Assembly (NCBI GenBank): GCA_024636405.1
Contig: JAGXHC010000154.1
Coordinates: forward strand, 1-21,177
Direction: 5' to 3'
DNA: 21,177 bases
DNA from: Sulfitobacter sp.
Lineage (GTDB): Bacteria > Pseudomonadota > Alphaproteobacteria > Rhodobacterales > Rhodobacteraceae
In this document: piece after piece, positions 8,544 through 16,457 of the stretch
Layout of the letters: the number at the start of each line of letters is the position of its first letter
Position numbering within the stretch: the stretch's first letter is position 1
The notes under the pieces: model-generated
What the model saw: the letters and a program-made list of their open reading frames with translations, nothing else
Database searches by the model: none
What the model was told of the DNA's origin: nothing
Program-made: the position numbers and the translations under genes

Positions 8544-8975
8544 ATGTCAAATTCTGCGTACAAATTTCTGCGTACCTTTGGTCGCGATCAGTCTGGCGCG
8601 GTCGCTGTCGAATTCGTCCTGATCGCACCAATCCTGTTTGCCTTACTCTTTGGCACCATAGTTGTCGCCTATTTCATCGGGCTCAATCATTCCGTTTCGC
8701 AACTTGCCACCGGGGCGGCGCGGGCGTCTGTCGCGGGGCTGGACATGCAGGAACGCGTGTCGATCGCCGAGGATTATCTTGCCCAAGCCAGCGTAAGATA
8801 TCCGCTGTTGAGCCAGGACGCACTGAGCCCCGTTGTGGTGGTGCAGGACACAGAACCGCAAGGCATGACAGTCAACATCACCTATGAGATCGCGGATTCT
8901 ATCCTTGGTCTGGCCAATGCATTTTTGGGGATGAGCATCTCGAACATAACCGGAAGCGCGTACCTTGCCTATTGA
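8544..8975 (+). CDS. tadE: TadE-like minor pilin / pseudopilin
   Basis: This 143-residue protein has a leader ending RDQSG and the prepilin-like site Gly18 before AVAVEFVLIAPILFALLFG. Glu23 is in the +5 position, as required for prepilin-peptidase processing, followed by a membrane helix. The rest is a small periplasmic alpha/beta domain of TadE type. TadE/TadF pseudopilins are needed for Flp pilus biogenesis. The start at 8544 is supported by GGGAGGG about 11 bases upstream; the longer frame from 8454 lies inside tadC and is discarded. It sits 8 bases after tadC and its end overlaps the next gene by 11 bases. Confidence 0.9.
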   Translation: MSNSAYKFLRTFGRDQSGAVAVEFVLIAPILFALLFGTIVVAYFIGLNHSVSQLATGAARASVAGLDMQERVSIAEDYLAQASVRYPLLSQDALSPVVVVQDTEPQGMTVNITYEIADSILGLANAFLGMSISNITGSAYLAY

Positions 8976-10749
8976 CCCCCCAATCACGGCGTCATTTGCC
9001 CGCGACGAGGATGGCGCGGTTGCGGTCATCGTGTCGTTGCTGATGGTGGTGCTTCTGGGGTTTGTTGCCCTTGGCGTTGATGTGGCATCGCTTTACCGCG
9101 AGCGGGCGAACCTGCAGGCCGACAGCGACCTGACCGCAATGAGCAGTGTGGCGGCGCTTGACGACGCCACTGCACGCGCCCGGCACACCTTGCAGAAAAA
9201 CAATCGCGGCGTTGATACGCTTGCTGTGTTGCAGACCGGGCGATTCCTGCGCAACCCGGCGATTGCGCGCGAAGAACAGTTCATTCCCCTCACTGCGGGC
9301 AGCCCCGGCATCAATTCGGTGCTGGTCACCCTAAGGGATAACGCCCCGCTGCATTTCGCAAAAATTTTTACCGAAGATGACTTTGTCAGTCTCAGCCGGA
9401 CGGCCACGGCGATCCGCACGGGGGCCGCGAGTTTTTCGCTGACAAGCAATATCGTGCGGCTCGACTCCGCCAATCTCAATGCGGCGCTGTCCCAAAGCTT
9501 TGGCGCGACGATTGCGCTGAGCGCGGGGGATATGGATATTCTGGCGCAGACGTCCGTCAATCTCGGCGATCTGCTGGCAGCGTTGGACCGGCTTGCCGGC
9601 AATGTATCGCGCAACCCCGCGGCCATCCTTGATGCCCAGACCAAAGCAGGCGCAGTCATCGCCGCCTTGCGCAGCATTCTTCCCGCGGGCCTGTCCAGCA
9701 GGCTGGCGGCAATTGAGACAGCAGCGGGAAACGCGGGTCTGCCTGTGGCGGCATTGATTGGCGGCATTGACACCAGTCTTGGCCTCACCGCCGTTGAATT
9801 CGTGTCTCAGGTGGACGTATCCGCCCTTGATGTGGTGAGCGCGCTTGCGAATGCACATGCCTATCAGCAACAGATCAATGCGGATGTCGGTCTGAGTGTT
9901 TCAAATCTTGTGTCCGTTTCGACGCGGCTGGCCATCGGTGAGCCGCCTGCAATGTCGGGGTGGATCGCGATGGGCGAGGAAGGAGTACAGTTGCACCGTG
10001 CCGCCGCGCGGCTGCTGACAAAAGTGGAGTTCGCGCCGACCATTTTAAAAAACCTGCCCGCAGGCGTGACTGCCACGCGCGTCAACCTGCCGCTCTATGT
10101 CGAAGTGGCGGGCGCCAGTGCCACCTTGACGGAAATCAGCTGCGCGGCTGCTGATCCCGCATCGAACGCCGCACGATTTCTGACCGGGCCGACACCGCTG
10201 CATCCGTTGAACGGCACCTCTGTCGCTGCGCTGTACCTGGGCAAGCTGGACGAGAACGTGTTCACGACAGGCCCCATCGATCCGTCCGCATTGGACTTTG
10301 CCGATATACTGGGAGTATCACTGCGGATTGATCTGCCTTTGCTGCCGGACATCATCATTCCCGGTCTGACGGTGCAGGCGCGGTCCAGCATCGCTGTGGG
10401 CACGTCAAAAACCGACACCGTCAGCTTTACCCACGCGGATATTGCGGCGGGGCGCACAACGCGCGGCTTCGGATCCGGTGATTTACTGGCGTCGGGGATC
10501 AATGGATTGCTGTCTGCCGGTCGGACCGAAGTGCGGGTAAAGCCGGGACAGCAAGGGTTGGTGACTGGATTGGTCGCATCAACCGTTAATGGATTACTTG
10601 CGCTGCTGCCCGGCCGGCTGTTGGCTGACCTTGCGGGACCGCTCGACGCTGTGATTGACAGCACACTGGAAAGTGCAGGTGTGCGTCTGGGCGAGGGAGA
10701 ACTGACACTGACGGGACATCACTGCGAGTTGGTGAGGCTGGTTCAGTGA
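8965..10749 (+). CDS. tadG: TadG-like pilus assembly protein (TTG start)
   Basis: This 594-residue protein has an N-terminal FARDEDGAVAVIVSLLMVVLLGFVALGVDVASLYRERANLQADSDLTAMS segment, the TadG/Flp-N signature: one membrane helix followed by an Asp-rich periplasmic stretch. Unlike flp and tadE the +5 position after Gly17 is Ile, not Glu. The large periplasmic part lacks any recognised von Willebrand domain and carries only two cysteines, Cys393 and Cys587, the latter near the C-terminus. It is probably anchored in the inner membrane and acts on the pilus in the periplasm. The start must be TTG 8965, because a TAA at 8947 blocks the frame upstream and no ATG fits; GGAAG at 8952-8956 is a ribosome-binding site, and the 11-base overlap with tadE suggests coupled translation. 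Confidence 0.85.
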   Translation: MPIDPPITASFARDEDGAVAVIVSLLMVVLLGFVALGVDVASLYRERANLQADSDLTAMSSVAALDDATARARHTLQKNNRGVDTLAVLQTGRFLRNPAIAREEQFIPLTAGSPGINSVLVTLRDNAPLHFAKIFTEDDFVSLSRTATAIRTGAASFSLTSNIVRLDSANLNAALSQSFGATIALSAGDMDILAQTSVNLGDLLAALDRLAGNVSRNPAAILDAQTKAGAVIAALRSILPAGLSSRLAAIETAAGNAGLPVAALIGGIDTSLGLTAVEFVSQVDVSALDVVSALANAHAYQQQINADVGLSVSNLVSVSTRLAIGEPPAMSGWIAMGEEGVQLHRAAARLLTKVEFAPTILKNLPAGVTATRVNLPLYVEVAGASATLTEISCAAADPASNAARFLTGPTPLHPLNGTSVAALYLGKLDENVFTTGPIDPSALDFADILGVSLRIDLPLLPDIIIPGLTVQARSSIAVGTSKTDTVSFTHADIAAGRTTRGFGSGDLLASGINGLLSAGRTEVRVKPGQQGLVTGLVASTVNGLLALLPGRLLADLAGPLDAVIDSTLESAGVRLGEGELTLTGHHCELVRLVQ

Positions 10750-10820
10750 AAGCAAGCGACACGCCGCAGATTGCACGCCACCCGGAAAGCCCCCGTCGAT
10801 TGTCGCCCGGCGTCCGTAGG

Positions 10821-11402
10821 TCACGCTTCAAGGTTGGTCGGTGCGCCAAATTTCGTCCGGCCGGTCAGCGGCAGGATCTTTCGGGTGGGAACCGAAACAC
10901 GCCGCGTTTCATGCGCCCCATCGTTTTCCTTGGTCATGGCGCTGCAAACTTCGTCGGTGACGAAAGCCATCAACTGATAGCGCGATCCCAACCCCGATTT
11001 TTGATAGATGCTGCCCAATTGCGATTTGACCGTCGCGATGGCACATCCGCGCATGTCGGCAACTTCGCTGTTCGAAAAACCTTTGGCAACAAAGATGGCC
11101 ACATCCGCCTCTGCCTGCGACAAACCCCAGTCCGGCGCAAACTGCGCGATGACGCTTTCCTTGGCGACGGGTTCACCGGCCCCCGGAACAAGGCGTTTTT
11201 TCCGCTCGCCTTCGGTGAAGGTTTTAAGCTGCGATACGCAGAAATAGGCAACTGCGCCGGTAAGAGCGAAGAACAGGGCAAATAATGCCGACACTTCCGC
11301 GAAACCCGCCATTGCGTCCGGCAGCAAGCTTAGGACCAGAAAAATCTGCACTGCGGCGACGCAGAATACGAGGATGAAAACTGAAACCCAATACCGGATC
11401 AT
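10821..11402 (-). CDS. Membrane-anchored LuxR-type HTH transcriptional regulator
   Basis: This 193-residue protein has two predicted membrane helices (about residues 7-27 and 36-58), a charged linker, and a LuxR/FixJ-type helix-turn-helix (about 92-150). The HTH reads LSQAEADVAIFVAKGFSNSEVADMRGCAIATVKSQLGSIYQKSGLGSRYQLMAFV; the order WGLSxAExxVAxxxxKGxSxxEVAxxRGxxxxTVKxQLxxIYxKxGxxxRxxL is typical of the family. There is no receiver or autoinducer domain, so any signal would enter through the membrane part. A polar tail of about 40 residues follows. It is transcribed toward tadG, with the two stops 71 bases apart and no clear terminator between them. A role in controlling the pilus locus is possible but inferred only from position. 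Confidence 0.85.
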   Translation of the reverse strand: MIRYWVSVFILVFCVAAVQIFLVLSLLPDAMAGFAEVSALFALFFALTGAVAYFCVSQLKTFTEGERKKRLVPGAGEPVAKESVIAQFAPDWGLSQAEADVAIFVAKGFSNSEVADMRGCAIATVKSQLGSIYQKSGLGSRYQLMAFVTDEVCSAMTKENDGAHETRRVSVPTRKILPLTGRTKFGAPTNLEA

Positions 11403-11439
11403 ACAAAATACCCATTCTTAACTGAAGCTACCAACCAAC

Positions 11440-11473
11440 GTCATTTTAAGGTAATTTGTGTCAACAAAATGAC
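11440..11473. promoter_or_regulatory. Inverted repeat upstream of the LuxR-type gene
   Basis: GTCATTTT at 11440-11447 and AAAATGAC at 11466-11473 are perfect 8-base inverted arms 18 bases apart. On the minus strand a consensus -35 hexamer TTGACA (11464-11459) lies between them, but I find no good -10 at standard spacing. The site is 37 bases upstream of the regulator start and 28 bases past the end of the GntR gene. It may be an operator of the LuxR-type gene or a hairpin at the end of the leftward GntR transcript. Confidence 0.45.
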
Positions 11474-11501
11474 CGTCGTTCAAAATGGCAGTCGGTCGAC
11501 G

Positions 11502-12191
11502 TTACGCCAGACCGGCGGTGTCTTGCGCGTTCAGCCACCTCAGCACCGATTTTTGCTTGGCTTTCATATGTTCAACCAGCGTGATGCCCAACCTCTTGCC
11601 GTCTCGTGCTTCGAGGTGCTGGATGATCTTTTCATGTTCGCGCACGGCGCTTGACCATCTTTCCTCGGACATATTGGCCAGATAGCGGGCCCGTTGCATG
11701 CGCAGTGACAGCGCCTGACACGAGGCTGTCAGGGTGTCATTTCGCGCTGCCAAAAGGATCATGCGGTGAATTTTCTGGTTCAGGCTAAAATAAGCATCCA
11801 GATCACGGCTTTGGTAAGTTTCCATCATCTGGTCATGCAGCGCGCGAACGGCGGAAATTTCATCATCGGTTATGTTTTGGCAGGCCAGTTCACCCGATAA
11901 CGCCTCAAGCGCGCCAAGCACGGGGAAAACCTCTTTGACTTCGCTTGCCGTGACTGGGGTGACCCATGCGCCGCGGTTTGGCTCCAGTCTGACCAACCCG
12001 TCGGATGCGACCACTTTCAATGCTTCTCTTAGGGGGGTTCTGGAAACACAGAACCGTTCGCACAGATCCTTTTCCGGAACCTTGGTGCCGGGCATCAGAT
12101 CGCCGCTGATGATCAGAAGATGCAGGCGGTCGACCAACTCCTGATGCAGCGACGTGCGCGCGATTGCATGAATAGCTGTTTTTTCATTCAT
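11502..12191 (-). CDS. GntR-family transcriptional regulator, FadR/FCD subfamily
   Basis: This 229-residue regulator has an N-terminal winged helix (about residues 12-80; LVDRLHLLIISGDLMPGTKVPEKDLCERFCVSRTPLREALKVVASDGLVRLEPNRGAWVTP), the GntR signature. A C-terminal FCD ligand-binding domain follows (about 85-215), with the metal-site residues Asn138, His142, His186 and His208 in place. FCD regulators usually bind organic acids and repress their own catabolic genes. The start ATG 12191 was chosen because it gives the normal family N-terminus; the earlier in-frame start at 12302 would add residues read from inside the dehydrogenase gene. It lies 13 bases after the dehydrogenase stop, so both are in one leftward operon. 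It probably controls the divergent promoter at about 15150. Confidence 0.93.
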   Translation of the reverse strand: MNEKTAIHAIARTSLHQELVDRLHLLIISGDLMPGTKVPEKDLCERFCVSRTPLREALKVVASDGLVRLEPNRGAWVTPVTASEVKEVFPVLGALEALSGELACQNITDDEISAVRALHDQMMETYQSRDLDAYFSLNQKIHRMILLAARNDTLTASCQALSLRMQRARYLANMSEERWSSAVREHEKIIQHLEARDGKRLGITLVEHMKAKQKSVLRWLNAQDTAGLA

Positions 12192-12204
12192 CGGATGTCT
12201 CGCG

Positions 12205-15102
12205 TCACTGTTCCAGTGCCAGTTCAAGAAGTCGTGCAATATGCACAGGTTTTCGTTCGGTAGTATCGCTAATTTGGTGTCGGCATGATGTTCCATCCGC
12301 AACGATCAATGTTGTGGCGTCCGCACGCCGTACCGCAGGCAACAGATCAATTTCGCCCATTTTTCGCGATATTTCATGGGTTTGTGTGCCGTACCCAAAT
12401 GCACCGGCCATCCCGCAACAGCTTGTTTCGACCACCTCAACCTCCGTGTCCGGCAGCAAAGCAAGGGTTTTTTCGATGCTCGACATCACCCCCATCGCCT
12501 TTTGGTGACAGTGCCCGTGCAACAGCACCTTGGGCGCAGGAGATTTCAGCGGCAGCGAAAAGGCCGGGTTCTCGGCCTGATCGGCGATATATTCCTCAAG
12601 CATCCGCGCCTTTTTTGCCAGCAGATCGGTGTTTTTACCGGGCAGAAGGGCGGGAATTTCGTCGCGCAGGGTCAACAGGCAACTCGGCTCCAACCCCACG
12701 ATAGGCAGCCCGTTTTCCGCATAGGGCAACAGCGCATCGACCAGCCGTTCCGCTTCGATCCGGGCTTCGTCGATCAGACCGGCAGACAGAAACGTGCGCC
12801 CGCAACACAAGGGCCTCTCGCCTTTGGGGGCGGATGCCACATGGACGCTGACCTGTGCCGCCTTCAGAACCTTGACGGTCGCGCGCAGGTTTTCGGGCTC
12901 AAAATAGCGGTTGAAGCAATCGGCAAACAGCACCACTTGTGGATCATTGCCGCCAACCACCTCGGCATTATCAAACGGTCGGTTGCTCCATGTTGGCAAG
13001 TCGCGGGTTGCGGTGAAGCCGGTCAACCGCTGCGTCAATCTTGCCACTCCCGGCACCCTGTTGCGCAGGTTCATCAAAAACGGCACCCGTGCGGCCCAAC
13101 GGCCATAGCGCGGCAGATAGCCGACCAGTCTGTCGTGAATGGTCACACCGTGCTTTTTTGCCCGCGCTGAGAGCACTTCAATCTTCATGCGGGCCATGTC
13201 CACGCCGGTTGGACACTCGCGTTTGCAGCCCTTGCAGGAGACACAAAGCTTCATTGTTTCGGCCATGTCATCAGAGGTCAGCGCATCCGGCCCCAGCTGT
13301 CCCGAAATTGCCAGCCGCAGCGTATTGGCGCGCCCACGTGTCAGGTCCTGTTCCTTGCGCGTCACCCGGAAGGATGGGCACATCACGCCGCCCTTCAGCT
13401 TTCGGCACGCGCCGTTGTTGTTGCACATCTCAACGGCGCCCTGAAACCCGCCACCGCTGCCGGTCCAGTCAGACCAGTCAAGGCCGGTTTTGAACTCAGG
13501 GACTGCGTAGTGCGGCCCATAGCGAAACAGGCTGCGGTCATCCATTTTCGGGGCTTGCACAATCTTGCCGGGGTTAAAAAGCCCGGTGGGATCAAACCGC
13601 TGCTTAACCTCGTTAAACGATGCAACCATGCGCGGGCCGAACATCTTTTCATGAAATTCTGACCGGACAATTCCGTCGCCATGTTCACCCGAATGCGATC
13701 CCTTGTAAGCGGCAACCAGATCAAAGCATTCCTCCGCGATGGACCGCATGGTGTGCACGTCCTGATCAAGTTTCAGATTGAGCACGGGACGCACATGCAG
13801 ACACCCGACTGAGGCATGGGCATACCACGTCCCCTTTGTCCCGTGCTTTTCAAATATTTCCGTCAACCTGGCCGTATATGCAGCAAGATCGGGCAATTCG
13901 ACCGCGCAATCCTCGACAAATGACACCGGTTTGCCGTCCGCTTTCATCGACATCATGATATTCAGGCCAGATTTGCGCAATTCCGCAACATTGGTCTGCA
14001 ACTGGTTGTCCGTGATCAAGGTCACGCCGCCCCAGGATTTGCCTGCGCCGGACCACGAGAACCCCAGATCGCCCATCATCTGTTCGAGTTGGTTCAGCTT
14101 GGGAAGGTTCTGGGCTGGATCCTGTTCGGCAAATTCAACAAGCAGCAGGGCTTCCGGTGCGCCTGTCACCACATCTTCGATGGTTTGGCGGAACAGAGGG
14201 ATGTCGCGGGCCAGCGCGATCATCGTCGCATCCACCAGTTCCACCCCCTGCGGATTAAGCGTGACCAGATGCTGGGCGGCGTCCATCGCCTGATAGAAGG
14301 TAGGGAAATGGCAAATCCCCATGACCTTGTCCGACACCAGCGGCGAAAGCTTCAATTCAATGGCGGTGGAATAGGCGAGGGTGCCTTCCGATCCGACAAG
14401 CAGATGCGCCAGATTGTTTGCCGTATCCTTGGGCACCAGCGCATCGATATTATAGCCGCCGACGCGGCGCATGACTTTTGGAAAACGCGCGTCAATTTCA
14501 TCAGCTTCGCGCGCGCCCAGGGCCAGCAATTCTTGCGACAGTGCTGCAAATTGGGGGCTGCCGTTCCCAACATCGGTGCCGAAATGGTGTTTGGTGCCAT
14601 CGGCCAGAAGGGCATCGATCGACAGCACGTTGTCGCGCATCATCCCATAGCGCAGCGATTTGCCACCGCACGAATTGTTGCCTGCCATGCCGCCGATTGT
14701 TGCCCGCGATGCAGTCGACACATCGACCGGAAACCACAGGCCGTGCGGTTTCAGGATCCGGTTCAGGTCATCCAGAACCATGCCGGGCCGCACGACGCAT
14801 CTTGCATTTTCGACATCAAGTTCCAGAAGTTCGTTGAAATACTGGGTGTTGTCGATAACCAGTGCTGCGTTGACCGTCTGACCGCATTGGGATGTACCGC
14901 CGCCGCGCGCCAGAATTGGGATACGCTGCGCGGCTGCAATATCGATTGCGGCGCGGATGTCATCCTCGGATTTGGGGGAAAGAACGCCGATCGGCATGAT
15001 CTGATAAAACGACGCATCGGTCGCATAGCGGCCGCGCGAAAAGCTGTCGAAAAAGACATCGCCTTCGACACGCGCAGCCAGGGTTTCGGATAAGTCTGAC
15101 AT
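12205..15102 (-). CDS. FAD-linked oxidase with Fe-S and CCG domains (YdiJ-like D-2-hydroxyacid dehydrogenase)
   Basis: This is a 965-residue fusion flavoprotein. Residues about 35-265 are the PCMH FAD-binding domain (PILARGGGTSQCGQTVN; SRATIGGMAGNNSCGGKSLRYG). A FAD-oxidase C-terminal domain carries GSHSGEHGDGIVRSEF. Then come the conserved cysteine stretch CNNNGAC...CPSF starting at Cys560, a 4Fe-4S motif CVSCKGCKRECP (Cys620, 623, 626, 630), and a C-terminal cysteine-rich domain with CCG pairs at 766-767 and 895-896 plus HGHCHQK. This is the layout of E. coli YdiJ and fused D-lactate/glycolate dehydrogenases, which oxidise a D-2-hydroxyacid and pass electrons to the membrane quinone pool. 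The substrate here is unknown; glycolate, D-lactate and D-2-hydroxyglutarate are candidates. It is transcribed divergently from the aminotransferase-TRAP operon and followed by the GntR regulator, so it is likely part of that regulon. Confidence 0.93.
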   Translation of the reverse strand: MSDLSETLAARVEGDVFFDSFSRGRYATDASFYQIMPIGVLSPKSEDDIRAAIDIAAAQRIPILARGGGTSQCGQTVNAALVIDNTQYFNELLELDVENARCVVRPGMVLDDLNRILKPHGLWFPVDVSTASRATIGGMAGNNSCGGKSLRYGMMRDNVLSIDALLADGTKHHFGTDVGNGSPQFAALSQELLALGAREADEIDARFPKVMRRVGGYNIDALVPKDTANNLAHLLVGSEGTLAYSTAIELKLSPLVSDKVMGICHFPTFYQAMDAAQHLVTLNPQGVELVDATMIALARDIPLFRQTIEDVVTGAPEALLLVEFAEQDPAQNLPKLNQLEQMMGDLGFSWSGAGKSWGGVTLITDNQLQTNVAELRKSGLNIMMSMKADGKPVSFVEDCAVELPDLAAYTARLTEIFEKHGTKGTWYAHASVGCLHVRPVLNLKLDQDVHTMRSIAEECFDLVAAYKGSHSGEHGDGIVRSEFHEKMFGPRMVASFNEVKQRFDPTGLFNPGKIVQAPKMDDRSLFRYGPHYAVPEFKTGLDWSDWTGSGGGFQGAVEMCNNNGACRKLKGGVMCPSFRVTRKEQDLTRGRANTLRLAISGQLGPDALTSDDMAETMKLCVSCKGCKRECPTGVDMARMKIEVLSARAKKHGVTIHDRLVGYLPRYGRWAARVPFLMNLRNRVPGVARLTQRLTGFTATRDLPTWSNRPFDNAEVVGGNDPQVVLFADCFNRYFEPENLRATVKVLKAAQVSVHVASAPKGERPLCCGRTFLSAGLIDEARIEAERLVDALLPYAENGLPIVGLEPSCLLTLRDEIPALLPGKNTDLLAKKARMLEEYIADQAENPAFSLPLKSPAPKVLLHGHCHQKAMGVMSSIEKTLALLPDTEVEVVETSCCGMAGAFGYGTQTHEISRKMGEIDLLPAVRRADATTLIVADGTSCRHQISDTTERKPVHIARLLELALEQ

Positions 15103-15122
15103 GTGCGGTCCCGTCCGTGCGC

Positions 15123-15136
15123 TGAGAACAATCTCA
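15123..15136. repeat. Short inverted repeat in the dehydrogenase leader
   Basis: TGAGA and TCTCA form perfect 5-base arms around ACAA. It lies 21 bases upstream of the leftward dehydrogenase start, in the presumed 5' leader. It could be a second regulator half-site or a small hairpin; chance occurrence is realistic for this length. Confidence 0.3.
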
Positions 15137-15144
15137 ATTTGCTG

Positions 15145-15174
15145 TTGACTAAATTATGAATTCAAAATTACATT
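15145..15174 (+). promoter_or_regulatory. Predicted sigma-70 promoter of the aminotransferase-TRAP operon
   Basis: TTGACT at 15145-15150 (5 of 6 to the -35 consensus) is followed after 18 bases by TACATT at 15169-15174 (4 of 6 to the -10 consensus). The 18-base palindrome occupies the spacer, a classic repressor placement. A leader of about 70 bases would precede the aminotransferase start. Confidence 0.45.
15152..15169. promoter_or_regulatory. Palindromic operator candidate in the divergent promoter
   Basis: AATTATGAATTCAAAATT is an 18-base inverted repeat centred between 15160 and 15161. The core TGAATTCA is a perfect palindrome and the outer AATT arms also match, with a single mismatched pair (15156/15165). 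It lies between the divergent dehydrogenase and aminotransferase genes and overlaps predicted promoters on both strands. The FCD-type GntR regulator encoded in the leftward operon is the natural candidate to bind it. Confidence 0.6.
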
Positions 15175-15181
15175 CAAGCAA
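15153..15181 (-). promoter_or_regulatory. Predicted sigma-70 promoter of the dehydrogenase-GntR operon
   Basis: On the minus strand TTGCTT (15181-15176) is followed after exactly 17 bases by CATAAT (15158-15153), 5 of 6 to the -10 consensus. It overlaps the rightward promoter and the palindrome, so one bound regulator could block both directions. Confidence 0.4.
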
Positions 15182-15252
15182 CGAAAAAGATGCATTGACC
15201 GGCAAAGGCGTTGTCGGTCTGCGCGTTTTGCGGTGATTTGGGATACAATGTC

Positions 15253-16443
15253 ATGAGAAAAGCCGGCCGTCATTTTTTGCAAATTCCGGGTCCAAGCGCG
15301 GTCCCTGACAGAATCCTGCGGGCGATTTCCCAGCAAACCATGGACCACCGTGGCCCCGACTTTGGCAAAGTTGGGCTAAAAGCGCTGAATGGGCTGAAAA
15401 GCATCTTCAAGACCGAGGAAAACGTATTCATCTATCCCGCGTCAGGGACGGGGGCATGGGAAGCGGCGCTGGTCAATGTCCTGTCGCCCGGTGATCGCGT
15501 ATTGATGTTTGAAACCGGCCATTTCGCGACATTGTGGAAGGCGCTTGCCGAAAAGCTGGGTCTCAAGGCCGAATTTATATCCGGCGATTGGCGCGGCGGT
15601 GCGGATCCCGAGCAGATAGAGGCGTATTTGTCCGAGGATAAGACGCATCAGATCAAGGCGATCTGCGTCGTGCACAATGAGACCTCGACCGGGTCGGTGT
15701 CCCCGATTGCCGCCGTGCGCAAGGCCATCGATAACGCGGGGCACCCCGCTCTTTTCATGGTGGATACCATATCGGGGCTCGCCTCGCTTGAATACGAGCA
15801 TGACGCATGGGGCGTGGATGTCACGGTGTCGGGGTCTCAGAAGGGGCTGATGCTGCCGCCGGGCCTGTCCTTCAATGCCGCGAGCGCAAAGGCGATGGCC
15901 GCCAACAAAAATGCGAAATTGCAACGGTCCTATTGGGATTGGCACGATATGATCGGGCCAAACAAGACGGGCTACTTTCCTTATACGCCAAACACCAATT
16001 TGCTTTATGGGCTGAATGAGGCGGTGGACATGTTGCACGAAGAGGGGCTGGAAAATGTCTTCTTGCGCCATGCGCGACATGGCGCTGCCGCGCGTGCCGC
16101 CGTCCGGGCCATGGGGCTTGAGGTGCTGTGCACCAATCAGGGGCAGGAAAGCGGCGTTCTGACCGCAGTTGTCATGCCCGAAGGACACAGCGCAGACGCC
16201 TTCAGGGCCTCCGCGCTTGAACATTTCGACATTTCTTTGGGCAACGGTTTGTCCAAGGTCGCCGACAAGGTGTTCCGCATCGGACACTTGGGCGATTTCA
16301 ACGATCTGATGTTGGTCGCAACATTGGCCGGTGTGGAAATGGGCCTTGGAAAGGCCAACGTGCCCCACAACGCTGGGGGGGTAAGTGCGGCGATGGCGGC
16401 ACTTGCCAAGGGGGATCAGGCGCACGCGGCTGAGCTCAATTAG
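15253..16443 (+). CDS. Class V PLP-dependent aminotransferase (serine/alanine/aspartate-glyoxylate type)
   Basis: This 396-residue fold-type I aminotransferase begins FLQIPGPSAVPDRILRAISQQTMDHRGPDF, the glyoxylate-aminotransferase N-terminus. The phosphate-binding segment YPASGTGAWEAAL (61-73), HNETSTG (141-147), Asp171 in VDTISG for the pyridine nitrogen, and the Schiff-base Lys197 in SGSQKGLMLPPG are all present. FRIGHLGDFNDLM near the C-terminus is also typical. The family transfers an amino group from serine, alanine or aspartate to glyoxylate or a related oxoacid to give glycine. It resembles BhcA of the beta-hydroxyaspartate cycle in overall pattern, but the other bhc genes are not seen here, so the donor is left open. 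ATG 15253 was chosen over a TTG at 15211 because the family N-terminus begins about there. It is first in the rightward operon, 28 bases before dctP. Confidence 0.9.
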   Translation: MRKAGRHFLQIPGPSAVPDRILRAISQQTMDHRGPDFGKVGLKALNGLKSIFKTEENVFIYPASGTGAWEAALVNVLSPGDRVLMFETGHFATLWKALAEKLGLKAEFISGDWRGGADPEQIEAYLSEDKTHQIKAICVVHNETSTGSVSPIAAVRKAIDNAGHPALFMVDTISGLASLEYEHDAWGVDVTVSGSQKGLMLPPGLSFNAASAKAMAANKNAKLQRSYWDWHDMIGPNKTGYFPYTPNTNLLYGLNEAVDMLHEEGLENVFLRHARHGAAARAAVRAMGLEVLCTNQGQESGVLTAVVMPEGHSADAFRASALEHFDISLGNGLSKVADKVFRIGHLGDFNDLMLVATLAGVEMGLGKANVPHNAGGVSAAMAALAKGDQAHAAELN

Positions 16444-16457
16444 GGAATCCAAACTCT

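Noticed and set aside
10750..10820. Bidirectional terminator between tadG and the LuxR-type gene
   Set aside because: I found no stem longer than a few bases and no T-run in this 71-base gap.
10746..11285. 179-codon plus-strand frame starting at the tadG stop
   Set aside because: It lies antisense over the LuxR-type gene, whose HTH motif is clear; the plus-strand product has no motif.
12192..12302. N-terminal extension of the GntR regulator
   Set aside because: It overlaps the end of the dehydrogenase gene in another frame and adds residues not found in the family.
15253..16443. Complete beta-hydroxyaspartate cycle locus
   Set aside because: Only the aminotransferase is similar; aldolase, dehydratase and imine reductase genes are not in the window and the regulator and transporter context differs.
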